Assembly: GCF_000003605.2 (NCBI RefSeq)
Contig: NW_003120421.1
Coordinates: 633,729-655,827 of the forward strand
Direction of reading: 5' to 3'
Origin: Saccoglossus kowalevskii
Lineage: Eukaryota; Hemichordata; Enteropneusta; Harrimaniidae
Length of the DNA stretch: 22,099 nucleotides
Shown: positions 1-10,295 of the stretch, piece by piece
Position numbering within the stretch: position 1 is the stretch's first letter
Layout: each line of letters begins with the position of its first letter
Made by a program: the position numbers and the translations under genes
Notes under the pieces: generated by a model
Database searches by the model: none
What the model saw: the letters and a program-made list of their open reading frames with translations, nothing else
Told to the model about the DNA's origin: nothing

Positions 1-1420
1 TCACTGTTCTAATATGCAGCATATGACTGTCCTTGTCTATATGTATGTACCACACAGAGACTAGTGCCACTGAATCCAGCTATAGATATAAAGTAGAAAT
101 AACATCTTGCTCAATCGATATCATCATTTTAGTGAGTGAAATGACATGTCCATAGAACACATCGACTGACAAACAATCTAAAGTGAATATGATTTATGTA
201 TTGAAATGCACGTATTATATGTACCGCACTCGCCCAGTATAAACAAGATGAAAAGCGTCCTTTAATATATTAACATACGTACATTTTATGTTAGAGTAAA
301 TTATGTCTATTTGGTCAAAAATAATGAAAAGTAAATTAAAATGAGTGAAATGAGATACAAAAACTTTGTGACTGAAATATGGCATTTGATATATTAACCA
401 CCAGATGAACATGCCCCTCTAAAACTATAATACGCGTCTCTATAGTTACATATACCACCCAAAGCCTTGAATTATTACACTTTATAATATATGCACAAAA
501 GTATCAAACCGCTCAACCAAGTTTTTTTCCAAATAGTGCACAGTGTATGTGTAAATATAAAACCATTACCAAGTTTAGGGAACGACATGTATTGTTTCCT
601 TCTTTGCAGATGTAAGAGTATACAGACTAACATTGCGATTAAAAGTGTTATACATAAATATATTTATATGATTAGCAGTGAAATTGACACCCGCATCAAC
701 TGAACCTTTTAAGTACATATTTATCATTTAACTGCAAAGACAGAAATGTTTCTCGATCGCGCATTTACAGACATGTCCGTTCATTGCAAGTGTATCCTGT
801 TTTAATTCTGTAAAAAAAGTGTTATAGCTAGCCAGTCAAATGTCTGTGCACTCCGGTTTTAAGATTGCTGCATACGTAAACAAAGTACTTCAGGTTTTCT
901 GTGTAACCGAAATTACGCAGACAGATGACTGTTCTTCGTGGAAACACAAATGATGATATTGGTTGTGCTGATTAGTTGGGCAGCTGGCCTTGACATGTAT
1001 TCTATCTTTAAATGAGTGATTTATTAAAAACAAACTGAATCTGCGATGTTTGATATGTGCAGGATGATAAGCTCGGGGATTGAAACCAATCATTTTGTCG
1101 ATGACTGAGACAGTGTGGAGCCATCCTGCCCAGATGAGATCGTGGCAGGGAATAGCAATTGCCGTGAAAATGCCACAATGGATTTCAGAATTACTGTGAT
1201 CACTATCTTAGGTAATTATTAAAAATGTGTAAGCAGTGATCGCTGTCCGCCCGGTGAAATGACAGTATAATTACTGCGTATCGGAACTATGCTTATAATG
1301 TAGATTCATCTCACCTTCCTTATATTAGAATTCTTCTCGTGTAATGAAGGTTTTACCGGGATTTAAAGGACTTTTTAATGTGGACAGCTATGGAGTGGAA
1401 CTGTCAGTATAAGAGATATA
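1..1420. other. Unique AT-rich sequence without recognisable genes
   Basis: Frames on both strands are short and I recognise no domain in them. The part from about 1080 to 1330 is less AT-rich than its surroundings, but I found no tRNA, snRNA or snoRNA signature in it. It could be an intron, an intergenic spacer or a 3' UTR ending at the AATAAA motif at 1421. Nothing visible decides between these. Confidence 0.6.
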
Positions 1421-1434
1421 AATAAAGCTTTATT
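1421..1434. promoter_or_regulatory. Perfect 14-bp palindrome carrying AATAAA on both strands
   Basis: The sequence AATAAAGCTTTATT equals its own reverse complement, so a canonical poly(A) signal is presented in both directions. A GT-containing stretch (TGTGGTC) follows within a few bases on the plus strand, as downstream elements often do. It could end transcripts on either strand. AATAAA is common by chance in AT-rich DNA and no coding exon lies nearby, so function is unproven. Confidence 0.3.
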
Positions 1435-2633
1435 GTGGTCTCACATATAACATGACACAATCGTGGTTATATGTTCTTCTTATAACAATCTTTCTGTCTT
1501 GGAATTATGGCGTAAGATTCTTTGTTAAAATTATACAGTTTTATACAACACTGACAAAGTAATTAAATTATTTCATAAGTTTGATGGGACTAGGTGTACA
1601 TGCAAGTTTTAATATAATATAGAGCAAAAGTCACTCAATTGCCAAGTGGTGCTTTTTCGCTGCCGGTAACATTTCCAAGTTTGATAATTCAGCATTGAAT
1701 AAACACGGGAACTATTTCAAAATAGTTAGAGTGTCTTCATGTCAAAAGAACTAATCTGCTTCAAATTTTCGCGAAAGTAAATATGTTTGCATTATATATA
1801 TATAGGATGACCTTACAATACAGTTGCATGTATGCCCACACATTGTGTGTATTCCGCAAACGTTGGCAGTTTGATTTAGATATATAAATATAGCAAGCAA
1901 TTACCCAATGGATGATTTATTGACTTTATCTATTCCTCGCTTCTTTAAAACAAACATAATTGCTCTTCACCGACCCCTGATATTTTTCCTAGATAAATAT
2001 CATTTTGAGGAAATTACTTCGAAGATTTCATTGTCCCTCAAATAGTTCCCGAGGTGATGTGGGAGAAAGGTCTGCTGGGATTGGTTATTTACGATCGTGG
2101 AACTAAATGGCTGTTTTTTCTTATTGTGGTTTCCATAGTTGAATGAGGGCATATTTGCGGTATTTTGACGCGCGTTATATGCTGTCCGGTTAGGTCATCG
2201 CCGTTTAGGCTCGTTCAAGTATCACCGATTTGTGCACACTGTAGTCAGCTCTGTGATGTTTCAAATCGAACATATACCTGCCTATTTGTGATGTGATATA
2301 TTAGATAGTTGGAGGACGATTGTATTGATTCTTGCGCGACAAGCTTCGAGTCTGTGTACAATGGCGGAACTTATGACGTAATCGAAAACAAATAGCACCT
2401 GACACTAACATCCACAAAATAGCATGCTTCTTTAGAATAAGGGTATCAATCTTTAGCTTTACAATGTGAGAATGATTCGGGAAGTACATATCATATTACT
2501 TCGAGTAAAACTACAAGTGTTTGTAAATTGTCACAGCTAAACTTCAGCATTTATTGGCTAAATAAAACGAAGGTGATTTATTTGAAATATTATCCTCGAT
2601 AAATCATCCTTTCATCGAAAAAGTATACACCGC
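1435..2633. other. Unique AT-rich sequence
   Basis: No gene, RNA or mobile element is recognisable. A short (TA)6 run lies at 1793-1804. The interval 2160-2230 has a few CpGs but no repeat or motif I can name. Open frames are short and of unremarkable composition. Confidence 0.55.
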
Positions 2634-2690
2634 GGTGGGCGTGGTCTAGCAGTCAGCGAACGTAGTGAATTAGTTAGGTGCTGATTGCCT
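2634..2690 (+). mobile_element. Possible 5' head of a tRNA-derived SINE (box A only)
   Basis: The stretch GTGGTCTAGCAGTCAGCG at about 2641-2658 resembles the D-arm and box A region of tRNAs such as tRNA-Glu, which is the usual start of tRNA-derived SINEs. A box B is not convincing: the best downstream match, near 2677, lacks the GGTTCGA core and lies only about 35 bp from box A. This is therefore either a decayed SINE head or a chance match. No A-rich tail or target-site duplication was identified. Confidence 0.25.
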
Positions 2691-2980
2691 AGAACAACAG
2701 CAATACTTGAGTTGCCAAATTTGCGTGTCTCTTTTATTGAAACACAAATAAAAAATAACCATTTTGACCCATATAGCCTTATTTTTAGTGTTTTGGAATA
2801 TACATGCCGGTTTATTGATGTTGTTGGACTTTATTTAAAATATTTGATTAAAATATTTAACAAAATTTTTAACAAAGTTTCGAATATTGATTGTTTAGTG
2901 TTTTGTAATAGTTGCATTTTCTGTGTATCCTATCCTTGGTTATAAATTGCGTTTTCATTTTTCAATACAGGTATAATTGG

Positions 2981-3056
2981 AAATGGCCACCGAGATCTCG
3001 TTGAGAGCGCGAGAGCCACGATACTTCCCCTCCCTAACGAGATCTCGGCGGTTGTT
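2981..3056. repeat. Inverted pair of the AACGAGATCTCGG repeat family
   Basis: The left arm (2989-3002) reads CCGAGATCTCGTT and the right arm (3036-3048) reads AACGAGATCTCGG, 33 bp apart. Each arm holds the 10-bp palindrome CGAGATCTCG. The left arm with its flank, read on the minus strand, gives a cgtggctctcgcgctctcaa-like lead-in, then the core, then a ggtggccattt-like tail. The first unit of the satellite near 18679-18720 has the same order, with CGTGGCTCTG, GATATCTCGG and CAGCCATTTT. This is therefore a dispersed member of that family, arranged head to head. It could be the remnant of a small inverted-repeat element. Confidence 0.55.
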
Positions 3057-4635
3057 TGAGAATAAGGCATACGTAGCACAAGTTTGCAGATTGGATTTAC
3101 AAATGTCCTTGATGTCACTGTTTGTACATCACAGTTATCATCATTTTAGAATATAACGATATTGATTGATAATTGTTCATTATTTCAGAGACTACTTGAG
3201 ACAAGACTCAATTCCAGAATCTTCTTTTAAAAGTTAAGTTTATGAACTAATAGTGAAATCACAATTGGCGTATAGTCATTCACTTAATCTTTTCTATGCA
3301 CTGATTTTCATGAGCGTATACGTGACAGAATTAATTGCAATTTTATGAGAATTGAGTCTATGATGCACATGATTGTTTACTGAGCAGTGGCATTTTTTAT
3401 GGTGCCATTGACGATGAATCAGATAAAAACAAATGACTGAATTCGTTTTTATTACCAATGGGAAAGTAGACATTAAATCAACAGATTATCAGAAGCACTC
3501 CCGTAATCATACTCCAATAGCGAAATTGGTCAAAGAAAATAAAGCTTTGGACAATCCACAAATGGTGAAGTTATACAATACGTCTAATTCAGCGATAAGT
3601 ATGGACCTCAAGACGATGTACATGCGTTTTGAGTACAATCCCGCGCCACATGTGGACTGTCCCGTTTTCTATTTTCTATTCAAAGAACATGAACATCATT
3701 TGTTTTTTTAATTTGATACAGATGTATGTTGTGTTTCAGTTATATATTACACTACACGCAGCGTGTTGTCGTGACGTATTCTTATACACCTCCTCTATAC
3801 GCAATGTCGGTTTGAAACAACTTTCATTTAAAATTCACACAATACAACCACACAACAAACACAGAAATCATTCAACGACTTCGTAATATTTATTCGAATT
3901 TAATCTTATTAATGAACACAATTGGTAAATGTAATGACGCAGTATGACATGTGTATCATATATGTATACTACAAACTAATATACACAGTACATGTAGGAA
4001 ATCTCATATCTCACAGGGCTCGGATGACGGTAATACTAGCCACAGTTATAAGACGGACTTCTGATTGCTATCAGTGAATTGCAAATATTCACTGGCCTTC
4101 TTACTGACTTTTATATATGATATAGTAGGCGATGGTAATCCTCGTACACTGATGTTCACCCATGATGACCTTGGTATGGTTATAAAGCAGATTGTATGTC
4201 ATTGATACAGAGAACGTATATAGTTTGCACTAAAGGGATAAATCTCGTCATATCCATCAGTAAGAACGTATTACCCAAAGGCGTTATTTGCATTCCGTAG
4301 TTGCTTCTAGTGGAGTTTTGTTCTTTAACTTTATCGCTCCTGGTATTGGCTAGTGGTTGACATACTCTGTTGCTCGTGGGATGTTTCTTTATAAATGGAT
4401 GTAATTTGGTATCTTTGTTTAGTAGTGGGTTTACATTTGTCAGTATAAAGCTTGATTCATGTGCTCCTAGGTTGGTTATCTCGCTGATACATGCGTACCT
4501 ATATCATATGTGGTTCTTTTCCAATGTAGTAAAAGTGACAAATAAAAATGTCGATACATATGTATCAAAGGTTTAATGTGACGTCAACATTTGCATCCAT
4601 GCTCATGAATGTGTATTGCATATATAATTTGAAAA
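3057..4635. other. Unique AT-rich sequence, no supported gene
   Basis: The longest frame here is 92 codons (3433-3711, plus strand), with an in-frame stop just upstream of its ATG and no recognisable domain. Its length fits chance. There is a CRE-type palindrome at 4579. No splice-bounded coding segment or RNA gene was recognised. Confidence 0.55.
4579..4586. promoter_or_regulatory. CRE palindrome TGACGTCA
   Basis: This is a perfect 8-bp match to the cAMP response element bound by CREB/ATF bZIP dimers in animals. It is one of three exact copies in the window, where well under one would be expected by chance. No promoter is visible next to it. Confidence 0.3.
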
Positions 4636-4681
4636 TAAATGAATGAATGAATGGAAAATTGAATGAATGAATGAATGAATG
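4636..4681 (+). repeat. AATG tetranucleotide microsatellite, interrupted
   Basis: Two runs of AATG units (about four, then about five) are separated by a short GAAAATT interruption. This is ordinary slippage-type simple repeat. Confidence 0.92.
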
Positions 4682-4689
4682 GGCTCACA

Positions 4690-6490
4690 ATTGCTAGAGT
4701 CTGAGAAATAGAAATTATATCGCAATGCACATACATCAAGTATATATTCATCAATATCATCAGGAAAATGATAATCAAGTTTCTTAATTACAGTATTTGA
4801 TAAGAGAATGATAAAATAATTTATTATTAATGAGGTAATAAGGCGAACCGTAATAATTACTTCTTCATCATTTAATCTTCACTTCTCGTGCTTTCAATCA
4901 TCTCTTTCTTCCTTGCCGCTGTCTCCTCTTTTCCCCCTTCACTTCCTCTCATTTTCAAGTTGTTTGATATATAAATAATATCACAAACTTTACACATAGA
5001 GCATTATGAAATATAAATGTCATTTTATTACTCCATGCTGGACGATATTTGAAGAGCTGTATAAATAGACACTAACAGTAGCAAACTGAAGCCAAGTTAT
5101 GTCTCAAGAGTTGTGATCCTGTCTGACCTATTCTTGACAGGATTATAACTTATTAATGGCAATCCTTTGATGGATATGTGTCTGAGTCATTATACGTAGA
5201 TTCTTAACTACTGTTGGGACCAGTTCAGCTAAAAGGTGAACTAATGGATATATAAACATGATAAATAATTATGTATATTTCAAAGTGTCTTCACTTCTCA
5301 TAGTCTATCGTGTTGCATAGAAAATATATAAGGTCTATAATACGGATCGCAGTTTAGGCGGCGAAGTTGCGTATTAGAAAGTCAATATATATCTGAATTT
5401 TAAATCTGTCGAAGTCACCAGATGGATGTATTACAGATAAATGTCAATCAATTCATTCTAGGTCGGAAGTCCTCCTGAAACATCCTTGGAAATATAAATT
5501 CGACACCTAGCAACAATTGATGATGTATATGTTCACAATATAATAATCGGAGGAGTGTTGCAAAACTAAAACAATAAAAACCAGCTATATACATACAGCA
5601 ATGGTGAAACTAACGGACGTACACAAGAATAAATTACGAGTAACATTGGTTCAATTATATATTCAGACAGATATAAACTTGATATAAAATATTCGTGATG
5701 TTTCCAATAAGTTGTGCAATTGCTGAAACACTAATCCGAGTGAAACATGCCTCTGTGAGTAAATCAGTTAATTTGCATATCATTCTAACACAATATAATA
5801 TAACTTGTTGCAACAGATGAAAGAATTTAAACATAAATTTATCCTGAATATTTAAATATTAATATTTGCTGCATGATTAGTTTTAGATACATCGATCTTT
5901 GCATATTATTTTCCTAATTATACATCTATATGTTTAAACGCATACAAAATTGCCGTTGTACGTATTAGTGATAATTCATTCACACTGACAGAAGAGTGGT
6001 TGAAACAGTACAGGTACTATATTTGTAGTTCTAATTCCTAATGCGCTTGATGTGTGGCATAATTACTACCCTTTTCTGCCAACCATGGAGTGATTGCTGG
6101 GGTAACTCACGTCCCATACGTGCCCACTCAGCTGGGGGGAAAAGAATACATTCTGTCCGTTTGCCAGACTCGTGACATCCTGTTTCAAATGTATGTAGAG
6201 TAACGTCACAACCCAGTCATAATAAGCAGCATGTTGCCACGGGTTGACTGTATCGTTCTATAAAAGAGCTTTAAAATTATATCGCTAAATAAAAAAGTCT
6301 AGTGTGTCTGAAGTGTACATTATTTTCAAGACAACTATCACATGTATTACGTTTTATTGATGACAAAACTAAGTTTATCGGCAATAATCATATCCATTAC
6401 ATAAAATGTGAATTACTAAACAGGAGGTAATTGCGAATACATAACATATATCTTTGTTGTCTAATTTCGTCTTCTACTAATTTACATGCA
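4690..6490. other. Unique AT-rich sequence
   Basis: No gene or RNA is recognisable. A perfect 14-bp AT palindrome (AATATTTAAATATT) lies at 5847-5860. A less AT-rich island at about 6070-6180 contains G-runs (CAGCTGGGGGG) and could be a fragment of an interspersed repeat, but I could not match it to a family. Everything else looks unstructured. Confidence 0.5.
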
Positions 6491-6493
6491 AAC

Positions 6494-6770
6494 GATCTAT
6501 TATCGGATGGGATTAGCACTCATAGACGGTCGCCCCCTGTGAAATCAAGGTGAAACCCTTTGTGTCAACAAAATTTGCCCCTCAAAATGCAGGAAATAGC
6601 GTTTGAGAGGGTCAAGATTTCAAAATCGCGAGGGATGATGAGCAGATCTCGCCATCCATGCAAAATGTCGTGCTGACGCCTCCTCGCATGGGTTTGGCAC
6701 TCTCACAGTCAATCTATTATCGAATGGGTTTGGCACTCTCACATGCGATCTATTATCGGGTGGGTTTCAC
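6494..6770 (+). repeat. Short 36-bp direct repeat, few copies
   Basis: ATCTATTATCG followed by a GGGTTTGGCACTCTCAC-like block occurs at 6711 and again at 6747, an offset of 36 bp. A truncated copy of the second block lies at about 6688. A diverged earlier copy (GATCTATTATCGGATGGGAT) lies at 6494. The intervening 6540-6670 is not obviously repetitive. This is probably the remnant of a small tandem array broken up by other sequence. Confidence 0.6.
6529..6546 (-). promoter_or_regulatory. Weak CTCF-like site
   Basis: TCGCCCCCTGTGA resembles the reverse complement of the CTCF core (GCGCCCCCTGGTGG) but lacks one base and the final G pair. CTCF and its core motif are conserved across bilaterians. 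This is the weakest of three similar matches in the window. Confidence 0.2.
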
Positions 6771-6990
6771 AGACGAATTGGTGTATTTACTCTATTAGTA
6801 TCGCGTAGATCTATGTGAAAATAATGTCTAATATGACAAACTAAGGGCCATTCATTACTTTTATAGCGGGAAACAGCAGCATACCTTCTTAAACGATGCA
6901 AATATAAGACAGCCTATACATGTACTTGTATGGGAACACAATTGTAGAAGCGTCTTTCCCGCAATACAAACGGTTTACAACATGTTTGGA

Positions 6991-6998
6991 TGACGTCA
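6991..6998. promoter_or_regulatory. CRE palindrome TGACGTCA
   Basis: This is the second exact CRE palindrome in the window, set in a TGGATGACGTCATTAAT context. It lies about 100 bp before the first 65-bp direct repeat. No core promoter is recognisable beside it. Confidence 0.3.
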
Positions 6999-7097
6999 TT
7001 AATAATGCTTTTGATGATACAGTTTAGTTGTTTTGTACAACCAGCACACGTTGTCCATTTCACTCACTGTTCACGGTACGTTCTCATTTAGTTACGT

Positions 7098-7162
7098 CAT
7101 TTCTAATAACGATTTTTAGAGAATTCGATGAACAGCTGCATATGTGTTATGAAAGCTAATTG
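7098..7162 (+). repeat. 65-bp direct repeat, left copy
   Basis: This copy begins CATTTCTAATAACG and ends GAAAGCTAATTG. It matches 7628-7692 at all but two of 65 positions, and similarity stops abruptly on both sides. The two copies are 530 bp apart. The boundaries do not read TG...CA, so they are not obvious LTRs. They may be two insertions of one short repeat, or the product of a duplication. Confidence 0.9.
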
Positions 7163-7627
7163 GCACAATGAATGGTAACCCCAGAGTGCGTTGAAACATT
7201 ACGTACATTGTGGGAAATATCCAACTGTATATTCCTGTGGTGTCGACTTGAAGTAACTGTCTCTCAAGGCGTTGGTGGTTTATGGGCACATAGTCAAAGC
7301 AAATAACAGTTCCGACTTCTGATGATTGATGGTTGGAATAAAAACATTTTAATTTTGGGCAAAGGTTTGAAGAACTGTGATTGTGCTTACAAGAACTAAA
7401 ACATTTTGATACTAATACTTTCCTGCACAACAGATGTGATTTCTTTCAATATTTCAAATACTGTTACAATGGTTAATTGGTGTAGATTCGACTGAGACTG
7501 TGTGCACAGTAAATTATCTGACCATGATACAGCAATGAGATAATTCAGGCATTTAAATTTGGTTTTGTTTTCCATATGTGAACAACTTATATTTGGGAAA
7601 CATCTTCTCAAGCACTACTACTACAAA
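7163..7627. other. 465-bp interval bracketed by the direct repeat
   Basis: The interval is unique within the window. On the minus strand two overlapping frames (104 codons at 7116-7430 and 71 codons at 7396-7611) together cover almost all of it in different phases. I recognise no domain, and both could be chance. If the direct repeats arose through insertion, this interval would be the inserted body, perhaps a decayed coding fragment. That is inference only. Confidence 0.4.
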
Positions 7628-7692
7628 CATTTCTAATAACGATTTTTAGAGAATTCGATGACCAGCTGCATATGTATTATGAAAGCTAATTG
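7628..7692 (+). repeat. 65-bp direct repeat, right copy
   Basis: This is the partner of 7098-7162. The two differences are C for A in the GACCAGCTG segment and A for G in CATATGTATTATG. Such high identity suggests the duplication is young or maintained by gene conversion. The 31-bp minisatellite begins about 175 bp further on. Confidence 0.9.
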
Positions 7693-7868
7693 TAACCTAC
7701 CACAGGTTATAGGTTTCTATATGTGTGCCTTGTGAAATGCAGATGTAGGATGGGAAATTGCTTCTAGTGAAAGTTTGGCCAATATTATGTAAATGAGCAA
7801 ATAACAACATCTCGAAATATGTATTTTTTGCACCACATGACAGAACGCTTGAATATTTACAATTACGT

Positions 7869-9492
7869 AAGCACCTGGTTGGTTTCTCTCAATATGTACA
7901 TACCTGTGGTTGGTTTCTCTCAATGTGTACGTACCTGTGGTTGGTTTCTCTCAATATGTACGTACCTGTGGTAGGTGTCTCTCAATATGTACGTACCTGT
8001 GGTAGGTTTCTCTCAATATGTACGTACCTGTGGTGGGTTTCTCTCAATATGGACGTACCAGTGGTATGTTTCTCTCAATGTGTATGTACCTGTGGTAGGT
8101 TTCTCTCAATGTGTACGTACCTGTGGTAGATTTCTCTCAATATGTACATACATGTGGTATGTTTCTCTCAATGTGTACGTACCTGTGGCAGGTTTCTCTC
8201 AATATGTACATACATGTGGTAGGTTTTTCTCAATGTGTACGTACCTGTGGTAGGTTTCTCTCAATATGTACGTACCTGTGGTAGATTTCTCTCAATATGT
8301 ACATACCTGTGGTAGGTTTCTCTCAATATGTACGTACCAGTGGTAGGTTTCTCTCAATATGTACGTACCTGTGGTAGGTTTCTCTCAATATGTACGTACC
8401 TGTGGTAGGTTTCTCTCAATATGTACATACCTGTGGTAGGTTTCTCTCAATATGTACGTACCTGTGGTAGGTTTCTCTCAATATGGACGTACCTGTGGTG
8501 GGTTTCTCTCAATATGGACGTACCTGTGGTATGTTTCTCTCAATGTGTATGTACCTGTGGTAGGTTTCTCTCAATGTGTACGTACCTGTGGTAGGTTTCT
8601 CTCAATATGGACGTACCAGTGGTATGTTTCTCTCAATATGTACGTACCTGTGGCAGGTTTCTCTCAATATGTACGTACCTGTGGTAGGTTTCTCTCAATA
8701 TGTACATACCTGTGGCAGGTTTCTCTCAATACGTACGTATCTGTGGTAGGTTTCTCTCAATATGTACGTACCTGTGGTAGGTTTCTCTCAATATGTACGT
8801 ACCTGTGGTATGTTTCTCTCAATATGTACATACCTGTGGTATGTTTCTCTCAATATGTACGTACCTGTGGTAGGTTTCTCTCAATATGTACATACCTGTG
8901 GTATGTTTCTCTCAATATGTACGTACCTGTGGTAGGTTTCTCTCAATATGTACGTACCTGTGGTAGGTTTCTCTCAATATGTACATACCTGTGGTTGGTT
9001 TCTCTCAATATGTACATACCTGTGGTTGGTTTCTCTCAATATGTACATACCTGTGGTTGGTTTCTCTCAATATGTACATACCTGTGGTTGGTTTCTCTCA
9101 ATGTGTACGTACCTGTGGTAGGTTTCTCTCAATATGGACGTACCAGTGGTATGTTTCTCTCAATGTGTACGTACCTGTGGTAGGTTTCTCTCAATATGTA
9201 CATACCTGTGGTTGGTTTCTCTCAATGTGTACGTACCTGTGGTAGGTTTCTCTCAATATGTACTTACATGTGGTAGGTTTCTCTCAATGTGTACGTACCT
9301 GTGGTAGGTTTCTCTCAATATGTACATACCTGTGGTAGGTTTCTCTCAATATGTACGTATCTGTGGTAGGTTTTTCTCAATATGTACATACCTGTGGTAG
9401 GTTTCTCTCAATATGTACATACCTGTGGTGGGTTTCTCTCAATATGTACATACCTGTGGTAGGTTTCTCTCAATATGTTCATACCTTAGGTA
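7869..9492 (+). repeat. 31-bp minisatellite, 52 full units
   Basis: The unit reads GGTTTCTCTCAATATGTAC, then GTACCTGTGGTA. Full units start at 7881 and recur every 31 bp up to the last at 9462, with no insertion or deletion in my hand alignment. The first part of the array (7869-7880) is a partial unit, and the left edge is abrupt. Each unit contains the palindrome GTACGTAC, whose central CpG is the only CpG of the consensus. By hand count it is CG in about 31 units, CA in 18, TG in 2 and CT in 1. Recurrent variants (AATGTG for AATATG, TATGG for TATGT, ACCAG for ACCTG, and TATG, TTGG or CAGG at the junction) form higher-order blocks. For example, units starting 8005-8098 resemble units starting 8470-8563. 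Four near-identical units sit at 8966-9089. The array resembles a VNTR. Long open frames inside it are a by-product of the repeat unless expression is shown. Confidence 0.97.
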
Positions 9493-9735
9493 GGAATCTC
9501 TCAGTAGTTAGGTACATTGGGTAGATATCTCTCAAAACGTGCGTATCCGGGGAAAAATGTAGTGGGTGGTTCTCTCTCAAATACGTATTAACGTGAGTGG
9601 TTCTCTCTCAAATATGTAGTAACTTAAGTGGTTCTCTCCCAAAATATGTAGTAACTTAAGTGGTTCTCTCCCAAAATATGTCGTAACTTGGGTGTTTTTC
9701 CCAAAATATCAAAGAACAGTGGCTCTCTTTCAACC
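9493..9735 (+). repeat. Decayed flank of the 31-bp minisatellite
   Basis: Units at 9493 and 9524 keep the 31-bp register but carry many substitutions. After a disrupted unit, further copies begin at about 9568, 9599, 9630 and 9662 with a distinct consensus (GGTTCTCTC...AAATATGTAGTAAC). The last two have grown to 32 bp. The sequence then fades out. Divergence rises with distance from the homogeneous core, as expected when unequal exchange homogenises the interior and leaves an old edge. Confidence 0.88.
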
Positions 9736-10200
9736 ATGAAACATTTTACAATAATATTTGAATCATGACTATTCCATCCATTACGTAGTAATCTATCATT
9801 GAATCAGGTCGTAAACAAATAAAAACTGCACAATCCAGCACATATCAAATTGTAATCGTATACTAGTATGTCAATTTCCACGACATTGACAATAGTTTCT
9901 GGTGATGCATTTCTTCCCAATGTTTGATCAGATGCAAATGTCTATTAATGGGCGATGAAATTCAGACTAATTTGAAGGAAAACCGATCTGTTTACAGTTA
10001 GTATAAGGAGATTGTTTGATTGAAATGACACATAATGACCGTTAAGTCTGTGCATCTGAATAAACGGTTGAGATGGCACGAGGCTACAGGTTGTCGCGAG
10101 ACAATTAGTAGTATGTTCTTAAAACTCTTATACTTTCCGTTATTTCATACATTTATTTATTTGTTATTTCGAGGTCTGTCATCGCTAATATATATCCCAT
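9736..10200. other. Unique AT-rich spacer
   Basis: This stretch lies between the minisatellite and the pentanucleotide array. I see no gene, RNA or repeat in it. Confidence 0.55.
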
Positions 10201-10295
10201 ATAGAATAGAATAGAATAGAATAGAATAGAATAGAATAGAATAGAATAGAATAGAATAGAATAGAATAGAATAGAATAGAATAGAATAGAATAGA
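10201..10295 (+). repeat. Perfect ATAGA pentanucleotide microsatellite, about 19 copies
   Basis: The five-base unit runs without interruption for about 95 bp. Such purity implies recent or continuing slippage, so the locus should be highly length-polymorphic. Confidence 0.97.

Noticed and set aside
3433-3711. 92-codon plus-strand frame with an ATG
   Set aside because: There is no recognisable domain, an in-frame stop lies just upstream, and the length fits chance in AT-rich DNA of this size.
5116-5143. Hairpin ATCCTGTC / GACAGGAT
   Set aside because: Several perfect 8-bp stems with small loops are expected by chance in 22 kb. There is no other supporting feature.
7116-7611. Two overlapping minus-strand frames as a frameshifted gene
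   Set aside because: No domain is recognisable in either. The idea rests only on their covering the bracketed interval, so I mention it as a possibility within the interval entry.
7098-7692. LTR retrotransposon with 65-bp LTRs
   Set aside because: The repeats are too short, do not begin TG and end CA, and show no primer-binding site or polypurine tract beside them.
8452-9183. 243-codon plus-strand frame in the 31-bp array, as a gene
   Set aside because: It is made entirely of the minisatellite. The frame opens and closes only with junction variants, and other frames in the array behave alike. I kept it as an observation about repeat order, not as a coding feature.
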